Counted from the stretch's first letter, positions 28,310-38,140 are shown. The stretch: 64,000 bases of DNA from DAOVXM01 sp963746255 (GCA_963746255.1 CAVVAJ010000001.1:186001-250000), one strand, 5' to 3'. A program made the numbers and translations. Notes: a model not told the origin generated them from the letters alone.

Positions 28310-28376
28310 CCCTCACCCTGTCGCTGGCGCGACTCCCCTCTCCCAGTAGGGAGAGGGGTTGGGGGTGAGAAACTAA
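28310..28376. repeat. palindromic GC-rich element
   Basis: CACCCTCACCC..CTCCCCTCTCCCAGTAGGGAGAGGGG-TTGGGGGTGAG forms nested inverted repeats, with an inner perfect stem CCCTCTCCC/GGGAGAGGG. It is similar in style to, but different from, the CCTCCCCC..GGACCGAGG family in this window. Only one copy was seen here. Confidence 0.6.
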
Positions 28377-28386
28377 GTAGCAAACA

Positions 28387-28464
28387 ATGAACGACAAAAA
28401 AACCAACATTATCGTAATGATTGTAGACAATATGCCCGCCGATGCGCTCACCCTTGCTCAATAA
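28387..28464 (+). pseudogene. sulfatase N-terminal fragment
   Basis: A 25-codon frame reads MNDKKTNIIVMIVDNMPADA and ends in TAA. 'TNIIVMIVDNxP' is the first beta strand and metal-binding Asp of arylsulfatases ('xxNIIVIxxDN'). No catalytic CxPxR follows. The intact-length sulfatase frame begins 1.1 kb downstream, so this is a separate remnant. Confidence 0.5.
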
Positions 28465-28570
28465 CCGGAAATACCCAACACAGATAACCAAATTTGGGTA
28501 CATCTACCCAAGGTTTTGCATATATTAGGGATGTACGCGCCTATGTGCGCGATAAAAAAAGGAAAATTGA

Positions 28571-29424
28571 ATGTCTGAAATCATTGGGGTAATCGCTCAA
28601 ATCTCGGCCCTGACCTTTATCCTGACCAGCATGCTGGCGATGGGTTTGAGCCTGACGGTCAAACTGATCATCGACCCGCTGAAAAATGTGAAAGTTGTGC
28701 TCCTGGCCCTACTGGGCAACTTTGTGCTGGTGCCCGCGCTGGCCTATCTGATCTCGGTGGTCATTCCGCTGGACGATGGCCTGAAAACCGGCTTGATCAT
28801 TGCCGGGGCGGCGGCTGGCGCACCCTTCTTGCCCAAGCTGGTGCAGGTTGCCAAAGGCAACGCGGCTTTCTCGGTAGGTCTGATGACCATGTTGATGATT
28901 ATCACTGTAGTCTACCTGCCGTTGATGCTGCCCATTTTGCTGCCGGGTGCTTCGGTCAGTCCCTGGGATATCGCCAAATCATTAATCATCACCATGCTGC
29001 TGCCGTTGGGTATTGGCCTGTTCATCAAAGCTCGCTATCAAGAAATAGCCCAAAGTTTGCAGCCGCATATGTCTCAAATATCCAGCCTGGCAATCGTGGT
29101 TATGCTGGTGACCATCCTGGTTTTGCAGTTCAGCACCATTATCGGCACGATTGGTACCGGCGGCCTCCTGGCGGCCCTGCTCTTCCTGGCGGGTGCGCTG
29201 GTGGTCGGCTTACTGCTGGGCGGCAAAGAAGCCACCATGCGCTCGGTCATGGGCCTGGGGACCGCGCAGCGTAACCTGGCCGCGGCCATGTTGGTGGCGG
29301 CGCAGAATTTTTCGGATGACGCCAATGTACTCTAATGGTGATGCTGATCGGCATCCTGGGCTTGGTTGTCCTGATGGTCGTCGGCGGTGAGATGGGCAAG
29401 CGCGTCCAGCCTGCAGGCGAATAA
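28571..29424 (+). pseudogene. BASS-family (bile acid:sodium symporter-like) transporter, one frameshift near the end
   Basis: The first 254 codons give eight or so hydrophobic helices with 'LALLGNFVLVPALAYL' and 'GLGTAQRNLAAAMLVAAQNF', the conserved polar motif of the BASS core. After 'DDANVL' at 29333 the frame stops. One base over, the final helix continues as 'LMVMLIGILGLVVLMVVGGE' to TAA at 29424. A single-base change at 29333-29337 therefore separates 254 from about 284 codons. The product would import an organic anion with sodium. It is either a recent mutation or a sequencing error; losing only the last helix may still allow folding. Confidence 0.8.
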
Positions 29425-29568
29425 TTGTATTTACCCGATGGCCCACGAAAGCCATTGATGAACGCAGCTTGTGATCTCGGTTTTCTTTTGGGCTGCGCAA
29501 CCCGCTCAAAGGACAACTGAAAAATAACCACTGCGAATAACTAAGTTTTTTATTTGGAAAGGAGAAAT

Positions 29569-31944
29569 ATGATGGATTCGAAAGATAAGATTCAACGATC
29601 CGTTCTACCCATCCCGAATATCCAGCCTTTTGGTCTGACGACCTACGATGCGAAGGACCCGGATACCAAGTTCCCGCCGATCCGGGAACTGCGACCCCCG
29701 AAAGGCGCGCCGAATGTGCTGGTCATCTATGATTGACGATGTCGGGTTTGGCGCGAGCAGTGCCTTCGGCGGGCCGTGCAACACCCCCAACATTGAAAAG
29801 CTAGCCAAAGGTGGGTTGAAGTACAACCGTTTCCATACCACGGCGCTATGCTCGCCCACGCGGCAGGCGCTCCTTACCGGTCGCAACCATCACTCCGTTG
29901 GCATGGGTGGCATCACCGAAATCGCGACCTCCGCTCCCGGCTATAACTCCGTGTTGCCGAACACCAAAGCACCGCTGGCTCAAACGCTCAAGCTCAATGG
30001 TTACTCCACCGCGCAATTTGGCAAATGCCACGAAGTCCCTGTCTGGCAGACCAGCCCAGCGGGGCCGTTCGATGCCTGGCCGACCGGAGGCGGTGGCTTT
30101 GAGTACTTCTACGGCTTCATCGGTGGCGAGAACAACCAGTATGACCCGGCTTTGTATGAAGGCACGACCCCGATTGAGCCTCCCAAGACACCCGACGGAA
30201 GGTTACCACCTGACCGAGGATTTGACCGACAAGGCGATTGCCTGGGCGCGCCAGCAAAAGGCGCTCATGGCTGACAAGCCGTTCTTCATGTACTTCGCGC
30301 CCGGCGCTACCCACGCGCCGCACCACGTGCCGAAGGAGTGGATCGACAAGTACAAGGGCAAGTTCGCCCATGGCTGGGACAAGCAGCGCGAGATCACTTT
30401 CGAGAAACAGAAAGAGCTGGGCGTTATTCCGCCCGATGCCGTACTCACCCCGCGTCACGACCAGATCCCGGCCTGGGATGACATGGACCCCAAACTCAAG
30501 CCCGTACTGGAGCGCGAGATGGAGGTGTACGCGGCATTCTTGGAGCACACCGACTATCATATTGGTCGGTTGCTCGATGCGCTCGAACCTGTGATCGACG
30601 ACACGCTCATCTACCTGATTGTCGGCGACAATGGTGCCTCGGCAGAGGGTACATTGCAGGGCGCTTTCAACGAGATGGCCAACTTCAACGGCATGGCTGC
30701 CATCGAAACGCCTGAATTCATGCTGTCCAAGTTGGATGAGTTCGGTGGCGAAGGATCCTACGGCCACTTCGCGGTGGGTTGGGCCTGGGCGATGGATACA
30801 CCCTACCAGTGGACCAAGCAGGTGGCTTCGCACTGGGGCGGCACGCGCAACGGCACGATCGTGCATTGGCCCAACGGCATCAAGGAAAAGGGCGGCATGC
30901 GCAGCCAGTTCACGCATGTTATCGACATCGCGCCGACGGTGCTGGAGGCCGCGGGCATCCCCGAACCGATCAGTGTCAACGGCGTGCAGCAGAGCCCGTA
31001 CGAGGGCACCAGCATGATTTACACCTTCAATGATCAGCGCGGCACCCGAGCGCCACGAGACCCAGTATTTCGAAATGTTCTGCAACCGCGGCATCTACCA
31101 CAAGGGCTGGAGCGCCGTGACCAAGCATCGCACGCCCTGGATGATGGGCGGCGAGAAAATGCCGGCTTTCGACGACGACGAGTGGGAACTCTACGACGGC
31201 AGCACAGACTGGACACAGTCCAATGACCTGTCGAAACAGATGCCCGAGAAGCTGCATGAACTGCAGCGCCTGTGGATGATCGAGGCGGTCAAGTACAACG
31301 TGCTCCCGCTGGATGACCGGCAGATCGAGCGCCTCAACTCCGATCTGGCAGGCCGCCCCGTTCTGGTTAAGGGGAACTCGCAAGTATTGTTTGGAGGCAT
31401 GGGACGCCTTTCGGAGAACAGCGTCATCAACATCAAGAACAAGTCGTTCTCAGTCACCTCCGATTTGGAAGTGCCCGCCAAGGGGGCCGAGGGTGTCATC
31501 ATCGCCCAAGGTGGCCGGTTCGGCGGTTGGAGCCTGTATGCCAAGGATGGCAAGGCCAAATTCATCTACAATGTGCTGGGGATCAATTTCTTCGGCATCG
31601 AAGCCAGCGAGCCCATCCCAACGGGCAAGACCCAGGTGCGTGCGGAGTTCGCCTATGACGGCGGCGGCTTTGGCAAGGGGGGCACGGTCACGCTCTACTG
31701 TGACGGTAAGGAAGTCGGTCAGGGGCGTGTCGAGCAAACGCAGGGATTCGTTTTCTCGGCCGATGAGACCACAGACATCGGCTATGAGTCCGGCACCACG
31801 GTCAGCCCCGATTACACGGCGCACACCAGCAAATTCAACGGCAAGATCAACTGGGTGCAAATTGACGTGGACAAGGACGCTGAGGATATAGACCACTTTA
31901 TCTCTGATGAGGAACGTGTGCGCGTGATCGTTGCGCGGCAGTAA
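29569..31944 (+). pseudogene. arylsulfatase, three frameshifts
   Basis: ATG 29569 follows AAAGGAGAAAT. The joined frames give about 790 residues. The N-terminal 'GAPNVLVI' is followed by a shift near 29732. Then come 'IDDVGFGASSAFGG' (metal site) and 'TALCSPTRQALLTGR', in which the Cys of CxPxR would become formylglycine. A second shift near 30195 leads to 'GYHLTEDLTDKAIAW', 'DNGASAEG' and 'SHWGGTRNG'. A third shift near 31030-31050 leads to 'ERHETQYFEMFCNRGIYHKGW' and the C-terminal domain with 'NIKNKSFSVTSDLEVP'. Every family motif survives, so the lesions are recent or are errors. It has no signal peptide, as in cytoplasmic alkyl/aryl sulfatases of this type. Confidence 0.85.
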
Positions 31945-32165
31945 ATCGGATCCGAATAGTACCCGTGGAACGGCGGCATAACGATAGCTTACCGATACAC
32001 CACCGTTCCGCGCCTCAATTTGTTGGATGCGAATGGCCTCGATTGGAAGCTGGAAAAATCTCAATACGAACCATTTAGCGGAGCAATCAGCGTTCGGTAA
32101 ATGACGCTAAATCAGAATAACGGATGGACTAAGGCGTACATCCACCATAAATCCAGGGAGAACGC

Positions 32166-32453
32166 ATGAAAACATCCCCCAAAAAACTAAATGTAATCTC
32201 TTCAGCCGAATATAAGATTTCGGTGGTCGGCTTTCTGGATGAAAACATGTCGGATCGTTTAGGTGGCCTGACCATCCTGAACACCGAGCCCGAACAGAAT
32301 TTGGCTGCTCCTATTGTAACCCTGACGGGAAAATTAACCGACCAGGCCGCTCTTTTCGGTGTGCTGAATGCGCTCTACAATATGCGCTTTCCGCTGCTAT
32401 CGGTAGAGTACCTGGGAGATAGTGAAATGAAAGGAAAAAATCATGAGAAATAG
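32166..32453 (+). CDS. small conserved protein of unknown function
   Basis: 95 aa with no signal or membrane segment. The ending 'VTLTGKLTDQAALFGVLNAL-YNMRFPLLSVEYL' resembles the tail of small proteins found in similar genomes, but I cannot name a family. The last 11 bases overlap the start of the LURP-one gene, so the two are probably translated together. GGGAG precedes ATG by seven bases. Confidence 0.65.
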   Translation: MKTSPKKLNVISSAEYKISVVGFLDENMSDRLGGLTILNTEPEQNLAAPIVTLTGKLTDQAALFGVLNALYNMRFPLLSVEYLGDSEMKGKNHEK

Positions 32454-32994
32454 AAGACAAGACCGACGCGAAGAGCGTCAGGATGACCGTAATTTTGGGC
32501 GGCGCGGCAGCGGTAACAACCGCTACCAGATGCGTGAGAAGCTGGTCTCGATTGGTGACGATTTCTGGATTGAAAATGCACAAGGCCAGAAAACCTACAA
32601 AGTGGATGGCAAAGCTTTACGAGTGCGCCAGACCTTGAGCTTTGAAAATGCCCAAGGACAGGAATTGTGCAAAATCCAGGAACGAATGATGCGGGTCAAG
32701 GACAGCATGGAAGTTGAAGATGCCCATGGGAACCAGGTGGCAATGGTCAAGAAAGCCCTGATCTCGCCGATCCGCGATCGTTTCACGGTCAAGATCAAAA
32801 ACGGCCCCGACCTGGAAGTCAAAGGCAATATCCTCGATCATGAATACACCATCGGTGAAGGCCGCGACAAGGTCGCCGAAATCTCCAAGAAATGGTTCCG
32901 CATCCGCGATACCTACGGTGTCGAAATCGAGCCTGGACAGGATGATATCGTCATCCTGGCGGTGACGGTCTGCATCGACCAGATGGCGCATTAA
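32443..32994 (+). CDS. LURP-one-related (tubby-like) protein
   Basis: 183 aa. After a basic N-terminus (MRNRRQDRREERQDDRN), the pattern 'YQMREKLVSIGDDFWIENAQ', 'KVDGKALRVRQTLSFENAQG', 'KIQERMMRVKDSMEVED' and 'EVKGNILDHEYTI' matches the LURP-one/tubby-like beta-barrel, which lies on or near membranes. The role in bacteria is unknown. It overlaps the preceding small gene and belongs to a run of envelope-type genes up to 35.6 kb. Confidence 0.85.
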   Translation: MRNRRQDRREERQDDRNFGRRGSGNNRYQMREKLVSIGDDFWIENAQGQKTYKVDGKALRVRQTLSFENAQGQELCKIQERMMRVKDSMEVEDAHGNQVAMVKKALISPIRDRFTVKIKNGPDLEVKGNILDHEYTIGEGRDKVAEISKKWFRIRDTYGVEIEPGQDDIVILAVTVCIDQMAH

Positions 32995-33057
32995 GATTAG
33001 ATAACTGATTGGCAACCGGGCAAGCCCGGATAAAAACATAAAATAAGGAGAATTATC

Positions 33058-33345
33058 ATGTGTTGCTTTGCTACAACTTTGCTGCTTTTAGGACCCCGTT
33101 TTGCCGTTCTGATCTGGTGGTTGATCCGCCCGGTACTCTTTAATGCGATGTTCAGTACCTGGATCTGGCCGTTGTTGGGCTTGATCTTCCTGCCCTGGAC
33201 GCTGCTGATGTACCTGATCGTGGGCGGCGGTGGCGTCATCGGCTTTGATTGGGTCTGGCTTGGTCTGGCATTCCTGGCCGATATCGCTAGCTATAGCGGC
33301 GGTGCCTATGGCAACCGCGACCGCATTCCTGGTTACGGCGCCTGA
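33058..33345 (+). CDS. small integral membrane protein
   Basis: 95 aa with two to three hydrophobic helices (residues about 5-25, 38-62 and 65-80) and a short polar tail 'GGAYGNRDRIPGYGA'. AAGGAGAATTATC gives an excellent ribosome binding site. I do not recognise a named family. A 13-bp hairpin follows the gene. Confidence 0.75.
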   Translation: MCCFATTLLLLGPRFAVLIWWLIRPVLFNAMFSTWIWPLLGLIFLPWTLLMYLIVGGGGVIGFDWVWLGLAFLADIASYSGGAYGNRDRIPGYGA

Positions 33346-33383
33346 GAAATCGGATCATTTTTTCGATGAGTGAAAATGGGTTG

Positions 33384-33414
33384 AGGTGGTTCAAGGAATG
33401 GCCTTGAACCACCT
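33384..33414. terminator. perfect 13-bp hairpin
   Basis: AGGTGGTTCAAGG (33384-33396) and CCTTGAACCACCT (33402-33414) pair perfectly around the loop AATGG. There is no T-run, so it may be a transcript-stabilising stem or a factor-assisted terminator. Confidence 0.5.
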
Positions 33415-33609
33415 TCAGCCTGGTCTCTTACGAGTAAAGCAGCTCAGGCTCCGGATCGGAACTGCTTTCAAGGAAAAAGCCATTGAGGGCTGCAACCCCA
33501 CACCCGTGGGCTATATACCTTTAGCCACTGGTCAAAGCGTTTTGGTTTTTTCGATCAATTCCTAAAGAACCAAACGTGTTTTGATGGTGAGAAAACGAGG
33601 AAAATAAAA

Positions 33610-34416
33610 ATGGTTTTGCTGGATAATCTCCCGATTTGGGGAGTCTATATCGCCACAGTGGTTCTTGTTTTAATCGTTGCCGAAATCGGCTTTCGGATCG
33701 GTCTTTGGTTTCAGCAGCGCAGCAAGGATTCTGGGAAAGTCCCGCTATCCAGTGCGGTGGTTGGCAGTATGCTCGGATTGATGGCTTTCCTGCTGGCTTT
33801 CTGTATTGGCATCGTCATCAATCAACACAACGGCCGTAAAGAAATGGTTGTTACCGAAGCCAATGCGGTTGGCACGGCCTATCTGCGAGCTGGCTTCCTG
33901 GCAGAGAGTGACCGGGATTCGTCTCGAGATCTTTTACGGGAATATGTGGAAGTACGCCTGGCGGCTGCAGCGAATCCATCCGAACTTGAATCGGCCTTGA
34001 TGCGTTCGGAAGAGATCCATAACCAGCTGTGGGCCATCATAGAGAAGAATGTCGCGCAAGGCAAAGAATCGGACATCATGGCACTTTTCGTCGAGTCGAT
34101 CAATGAAGTTATCGATGTGCATTCGTTACGCTTAGCGGCCGTAAATCTTCGTCTGCCGAGTCAGTTTGGAAGGATGCTTTATTCAGCCACATTGTTGAGT
34201 TTTATGCTTGTTGGGGTTGCTAACAGCGCAGATGGGAAACGCGATTTTCTCGCCATCCTGCTGTTTGCACTGATCTATGTAACCGTCTTTGTCATTATTG
34301 TCGATCTTGACCGCCCCCAAGAAGGGTTCCTGACAGTCAGCCAGTCAGCGCTTTCGGATCTATTGCGCCAGATGACAGCAGCTCGTCCCCTGATGCGATC
34401 AAGAGAACCAAACTAG
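33610..34416 (+). CDS. bestrophin-like (DUF4239) membrane protein
   Basis: 268 aa with two N-terminal helices (about 10-30 and 50-75) and two C-terminal helices (about 190-235), flanking a helical cytoplasmic domain. 'VTEANAVGTAYLRAGFL' and 'LPSQFGRMLYSATLLSFMLVG' are typical of DUF4239 proteins. An ion-channel role is suggested by the bestrophin-like name only. A 9-bp inverted repeat (AGTGTTCTG/CAGAACACT, 34415-34466) follows the stop. Confidence 0.75.
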   Translation: MVLLDNLPIWGVYIATVVLVLIVAEIGFRIGLWFQQRSKDSGKVPLSSAVVGSMLGLMAFLLAFCIGIVINQHNGRKEMVVTEANAVGTAYLRAGFLAESDRDSSRDLLREYVEVRLAAAANPSELESALMRSEEIHNQLWAIIEKNVAQGKESDIMALFVESINEVIDVHSLRLAAVNLRLPSQFGRMLYSATLLSFMLVGVANSADGKRDFLAILLFALIYVTVFVIIVDLDRPQEGFLTVSQSALSDLLRQMTAARPLMRSREPN

Positions 34417-34616
34417 TGTTCTGACAATGGTGGTTTGATGATTTGAAAAGATCACGACAGAACACTATAAGCAGTGTCTCCGAACCTGGTCTACTCACCA
34501 ATGCATGTTTGACACTGCACTAATGTGGAAGATTTTTGAATGGCGTGTGTCTGGTTGGGTTTCAGCCCTTCCTGACACCAACTAAATAAACTATTATTAA
34601 ATTAAGGAGAAAACTT

Positions 34617-35049
34617 ATGACTTACGGTGCACTTGACTTTCTTGCGCTTGAGTTCGATACAGACAAACTCAAAGGCGAGATCCTACCAGAATTGCTCGAT
34701 CTGATCGAGAAAAAGATCGTCCGGGTGATTGACCTGATTATCATCGAGAAGGGAGAAGACGGTACCTACGAAGCGCTCGAGGTGGAGCAGCTGGCTCCCG
34801 ATCTTTTGGCTGTCTTCGATCCGCTGGATTTCGAAATCAGCGGCCTGATCCAGGTTGAAGATATCGAGATGATCGCCGCAGATATGGAATCCGAATACCA
34901 CTGCAGGCTTGCTGCTGGTTGAAAACCTGTGGGCGATCAAGTTCGGTGAAGCGGTACTCCGTGCGGAGGGCCGGGTTTTAATGCACGAAAGAATTCCCTT
35001 CGAAGTTGTCAATGAAACCCTGGAAATATTTGCCCAGGCGGAAGCCTAA
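34617..35049 (+). pseudogene. DUF6325-family protein, one frameshift
   Basis: The first frame reads 'YGALDFLALEFDTDKLKGEI..VRVIDLIIIEKGEDG..DIEMIAADMES'. Near 34888-34895 it must change frame to continue 'NTTAGLLLVENLWAIKFGEA' and 'RIPFEVVNETLEIFAQAEA' to TAA at 35049. The joined 144 residues match DUF6325, small cytosolic proteins that typically accompany SHOCT proteins, as here. AAGGAGAAAACTT precedes ATG. The shift is single-base and the downstream half is well conserved, so a sequencing error is possible. Confidence 0.75.
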
Positions 35050-35091
35050 GTATTTGTCGGAAAGTATCAAAAATAATTATGTCACTGCGAT

Positions 35092-35172
35092 CACAAGGCG
35101 AACCCAGTTTGCACGCAGCCCCATATTCAGGGGAGATTGCTTCACCCCTTCGGGGTTCGCAATGACAGGTTA
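35092..35172. repeat. dispersed repeat with 'attgcttcacccc..ttcgcaatgaca'
   Basis: GATTGCTTCACCCCTTCGGG followed by GTTCGCAATGACA contains a CCCCTTCGGGG stem. The same type of repeat is widespread in bacterial genomes as interspersed copies. Only this copy was seen in the window. Confidence 0.5.
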
Positions 35173-35241
35173 TTAAGGAACTTTCCAAAGTCTACAGCAG
35201 AGATTGAGACAACCAACAAAACAAAAGAAAAGGAGTTTGAT

Positions 35242-35559
35242 ATGCCTAGAGCTAGAAGAGTTATGAGAAGAAGAAGTATTGCGCGGACGGCCGCGACCAC
35301 GGCCGTGGTCGCGGGTACCGCCGCCGCCGTAGGTGGCGCGGTTCACCACCACCAGAATAAGAAGTATTCGCAGGAAGCCTACGATCAGCAGCAGGCCATG
35401 CAGCCAGCAGCATACGAGCAAGAACAGTATGCGCCGCCCCCGGCAGCCCCGGAAGAGGATGTCATCACGCAGCTCGAACGCCTTGCTGCGCTTAAAGACC
35501 AGGGCATCCTCACCGAGGAAGAGTTTGCCGCTCAAAAAGCCAAGCTGCTCGGTCTATAG
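35242..35559 (+). CDS. SHOCT-domain protein
   Basis: 105 aa. It has a basic start, an Ala/Gly/Thr-rich hydrophobic stretch (residues about 13-35) and a Gln/Pro/Tyr-rich linker. The C-terminal SHOCT helix pair is 'DVITQLERLAALKDQGILTEEEFAAQKAKLLGL'. SHOCT is a short oligomerisation domain often found at protein C-termini. ATG 35242 is chosen because AAGGAG lies eight bases upstream. It is the partner of the DUF6325 gene upstream in many genomes. Confidence 0.85.
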   Translation: MPRARRVMRRRSIARTAATTAVVAGTAAAVGGAVHHHQNKKYSQEAYDQQQAMQPAAYEQEQYAPPPAAPEEDVITQLERLAALKDQGILTEEEFAAQKAKLLGL

Positions 35560-35599
35560 ATTGGTGACCAGCAGGAACGCTTACCGGGAGGCTGCCTAA

Positions 35600-35668
35600 C
35601 TGCATGATTCGGGCGTGCTGTCAGACGAAGAGTATGCCGCAGCCAACCATAGGTTTCTGGAAGGCTGA
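35600..35668 (+). pseudogene. second SHOCT-domain fragment
   Basis: Directly after a TAA, the frame LHDSGVLSDEEYAAANHRFL-EG ends in TGA. This is a SHOCT C-terminus ('L.dsGvLsdeEya.aK.r.L'). It lies 40 bases after the intact SHOCT gene and looks like the tail of a lost second copy. Confidence 0.55.
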
Positions 35669-35822
35669 TCGGAATCGTCTTCTGGTTTTGATGCAAAGCC
35701 GTTTAATGCCGGGAGTGGTCCATTGTCGACTGCACCCGGCAAAACTCAACTACCATGTTCGGTTATATTGACGGGCAAGCTTATTCAAAATCCACTATTT
35801 GGTTGACAAGAGGAACCAGACC

Positions 35823-37148
35823 ATGAGCGAGGATAAAGAAGACAGGAACATGAAGGATAGCGAAATACTCGCCAGTTCAGATTACATCCGGCTGGTGGTG
35901 TGGATTGCTGTGATGGCCATCCCGGTTGCACTACTGACATTGATCTACCTGGTGTTATACAAAGGAGGCACGAGTCTGGTATGGGAGACTATTCCGGACA
36001 CTTTGAACATCTCCCGCCAGGTTTATACGGTCCTGATAGCGACGCTCGGCGGGCTGCTGGTTGGCCTCGGCCTGCGCTATCTGGGAGTGCGGCACGGAGA
36101 GTCACTCCAGAAGGAGATGGAAGCCGGGCGCGTGCCCTATCAAGGTGTGCCGGGTTTGGTCGTGACCGCGCTGGTTGGATTGATCAGCGGCGCCAGCCTG
36201 GGCCCGGAAGGACCGCTCGGACATATGGGCGCAGCTTTTGGAAGCTGGTTCTCTGAACGGCTCAAACTGCCCCTGGAAAAGTCGCGCATTATGACACTCT
36301 CCGGCATCTCGGCGGCATTTGGCGGCTTTTTGATGCAACCGCTCGGTGGGGCGTTCATGTCCATGGAATTCACCGGCTCGCTGACCTATCCGATCTACGC
36401 CAACTTGATCGCCGCGACTGTGGCCGCGCTGATCGGCGCGCAGGTTGTGTTCAATTTCACCGCGATTCTGCCCGATATGGCCCTGCCCTTTCCGGCGTAT
36501 AGCGGCTTTCAATGGGTGCATGTGCTGTACGCAGTTATTTTCGGTCTGGTGGGCCTGGGGATGGCTTTCCTGTTCAAAATCATCTTTCAATCCGTCACCC
36601 GCCTGGTAAAGCCATTGGACAGCCATCCGGTGCTGAAACCGATGGTTGGCGGGTTGATCTTTGGACTGGTCGGCGCCTGGCTTCCGCTCACGCTGCATTC
36701 TGGCGAAGAAGAACTGCACACGATTCTGGTGGAAGGTGCCCAGATCGGTATCGTGATGTTGCTGCTGTTGGCGGTCTTCAAACTCTTCACCCTGAGCGTC
36801 TGCTTTAGCAGCGGGTTTCCGGGCGGCTTTGTCTTCCCATTGTTGTTTTCTGCTGGATCATTGGGGTATGCCATCCATCTGCTCTTTCCCTTTATCCCGC
36901 TCAGCGTGGCGATTGTGGGCATGATGGCAGGCATTGGCGGCGCGATCATGCGCATGCCGTTCACGGTGATCCTGCTCATGCTGATGTTGAGCAACCCTGC
37001 TTTGCTGCCGATCAGCACGATCGCTGCCTTCACCGGCTTCTTGAGCGCCACCCTGCTCGAAGCGGGTAACGCCCGGAGGGCCATGTACCAGGCCTCAGAA
37101 AAAAGAAAAGATATGTACGTATCGTCAGAAGCAAAAGCCGGCGATTAA
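35823..37148 (+). CDS. ClC-family chloride channel or H+/Cl- exchanger
   Basis: 441 aa with about ten to twelve hydrophobic segments. 'GLISGASLGPEGPLGHMGAA' corresponds to the GxEGP selectivity-filter helix, and 'SGFPGGFVFPLLFSAGSLGY' to GxFxP. The internal Pro/Gly-rich helices follow the ClC pattern. It moves chloride or fluoride-like anions through the cytoplasmic membrane. ATG 35823 is preferred over an upstream TTG; GAGGA lies eight bases before it. Confidence 0.85.
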   Translation: MSEDKEDRNMKDSEILASSDYIRLVVWIAVMAIPVALLTLIYLVLYKGGTSLVWETIPDTLNISRQVYTVLIATLGGLLVGLGLRYLGVRHGESLQKEMEAGRVPYQGVPGLVVTALVGLISGASLGPEGPLGHMGAAFGSWFSERLKLPLEKSRIMTLSGISAAFGGFLMQPLGGAFMSMEFTGSLTYPIYANLIAATVAALIGAQVVFNFTAILPDMALPFPAYSGFQWVHVLYAVIFGLVGLGMAFLFKIIFQSVTRLVKPLDSHPVLKPMVGGLIFGLVGAWLPLTLHSGEEELHTILVEGAQIGIVMLLLLAVFKLFTLSVCFSSGFPGGFVFPLLFSAGSLGYAIHLLFPFIPLSVAIVGMMAGIGGAIMRMPFTVILLMLMLSNPALLPISTIAAFTGFLSATLLEAGNARRAMYQASEKRKDMYVSSEAKAGD

Positions 37149-37209
37149 ACCTCGGTAAAAAACCTCACTACGGGAACAATAAAATAAGAACAATCAATTT
37201 GGTCTCTTA

Positions 37210-37587
37210 GTGATCTACCTGGTTGGCATGGCCAGCATATTCGGTATCCTGTTCGGAATCCGCGGAACGGCGTCGATTATCAACCCCATTTTGCTGGCAG
37301 TCGTAATTACCATCACTGCCCTGCCCATCCCCGGCCGCCTGACCAGGCGTGGTATCCCCGGCTGGCTGGCGCCTGTGCTGACCATCCTGGCGCTGGTGCT
37401 TTAATTGGGGCTTGTCATCGCGACCGTCTTTTTCTCGGTTACCAAGCTGTCCGTTGAGCTGCCGGCTTACATGGCCGATGCAGCAGTCAGCACGACTCAA
37501 GTAGTGCCTGCCGAGGAAATGGGTCTGGGAACTCTCGTATCAGCCACCCAATTAACGATCCAATTTGAGCCCGTCACGCGACGATGA
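37210..37587 (+). pseudogene. AI-2E family transporter, N-terminal fragment with nonsense codon
   Basis: The frame reads 'IRGTASIINPILLAVVIT..LPIPGRLTRRGIPGWLAPVLTIL', then TAA (37402-37404), then 'LGLVIATVFFSVTKLSVELP' in the same frame. Helix-rich 'R(G)..x(I)xPxLLAxxi' followed by 'GLVI.....SV.x...xLP' is the start of AI-2E/PerM-type membrane proteins of about 350 aa. Only about 120 codons are left. Confidence 0.65.
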
Positions 37588-37700
37588 ACAGCATGCTGAA
37601 ACAACCCGTAGGAACAACCGTATACAATACATAAGCATCCACCGCCCGCTCAACCACACAAGCGCAGACAGGAGCCAGCCGCATGCCCAGCCAGCTAGCT

Positions 37701-37961
37701 ATGCGAATAACCCCGCTCATACCCGCTGTGATCCTGCTTGCCAGCGTACTCCTCCAGTGCACGCGAGGTGAGGTCCCGCTGGAGGTGCCGCAACCCGGCG
37801 AAACCCGGTCTGCAGCCGGAGTGGCGGTGAACCCCCTGCCGTATCCGGTTACCTGCAGCGCTGTCCTAGTACTCAGCCTGGACCGGGTAGCCATCTACCC
37901 AGAACAGACTGCAGTACATATAGCCACGCAACTTTCAAGTAATACCGCAGCTCAAACCTAG
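37701..37961 (+). pseudogene. exported Ig-like/lipoprotein N-terminal fragment
   Basis: The product begins MRITPLIPAVILLASVLLQC, a lipoprotein-like signal with a possible lipobox, then 'GVAVNPLPYP' and 'YPEQTAVHIATQLSS'. The rhythm is that of short secreted Ig-like proteins, but the frame ends soon after. The true length and family are unknown. Confidence 0.4.
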
Positions 37962-38035
37962 TTTCCCAGCGCGGCACGTAGCGGGGATAGCGCATAATTA
38001 ACCGCCGAGCGGGAGAAAAATGTGTTGTTTGATGA

Positions 38036-38140
38036 TATACCCACTTCCCAGCCCCTCCCAAATGGAATGGGGAGTAATGCAGACAACTCACAGCCTTCCT
38101 CCCCCGCTTCAGGGGGATGACCGAGGTGGGGGGTAGATAA
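38036..38140. repeat. GC-rich paired-hairpin repeat, copy 1
   Basis: The left arm is CCCAGCCCCTCCCAAATGG-AATGGGGAGT. It is followed by a variable spacer of about 30 bases and a right arm CCTCCCCCGCTTCAGGGGGA-TGACCGAGGTGGGGGG. It is adjacent to copy 2. Confidence 0.75.

Noticed and set aside
30117..31094. 325-aa open frame on the minus strand
   Set aside because: Antisense to the arylsulfatase, whose conserved motifs are on the plus strand; no family resemblance.
31962..32018. Stem GGAACGGCGG / CCACCGTTCC after the sulfatase
   Set aside because: The loop exceeds 30 bases and no T-run follows; not convincing as a terminator.
35600..35668. Reading the second SHOCT piece as a stop-codon read-through of the first gene
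   Set aside because: It is in a different frame relative to the SHOCT gene's stop and is preceded by its own TAA, so a fragment is simpler.
36102..36719. 205-aa minus-strand frame
   Set aside because: Antisense shadow of the ClC channel; rich in H, Q and R with no membrane or fold pattern.
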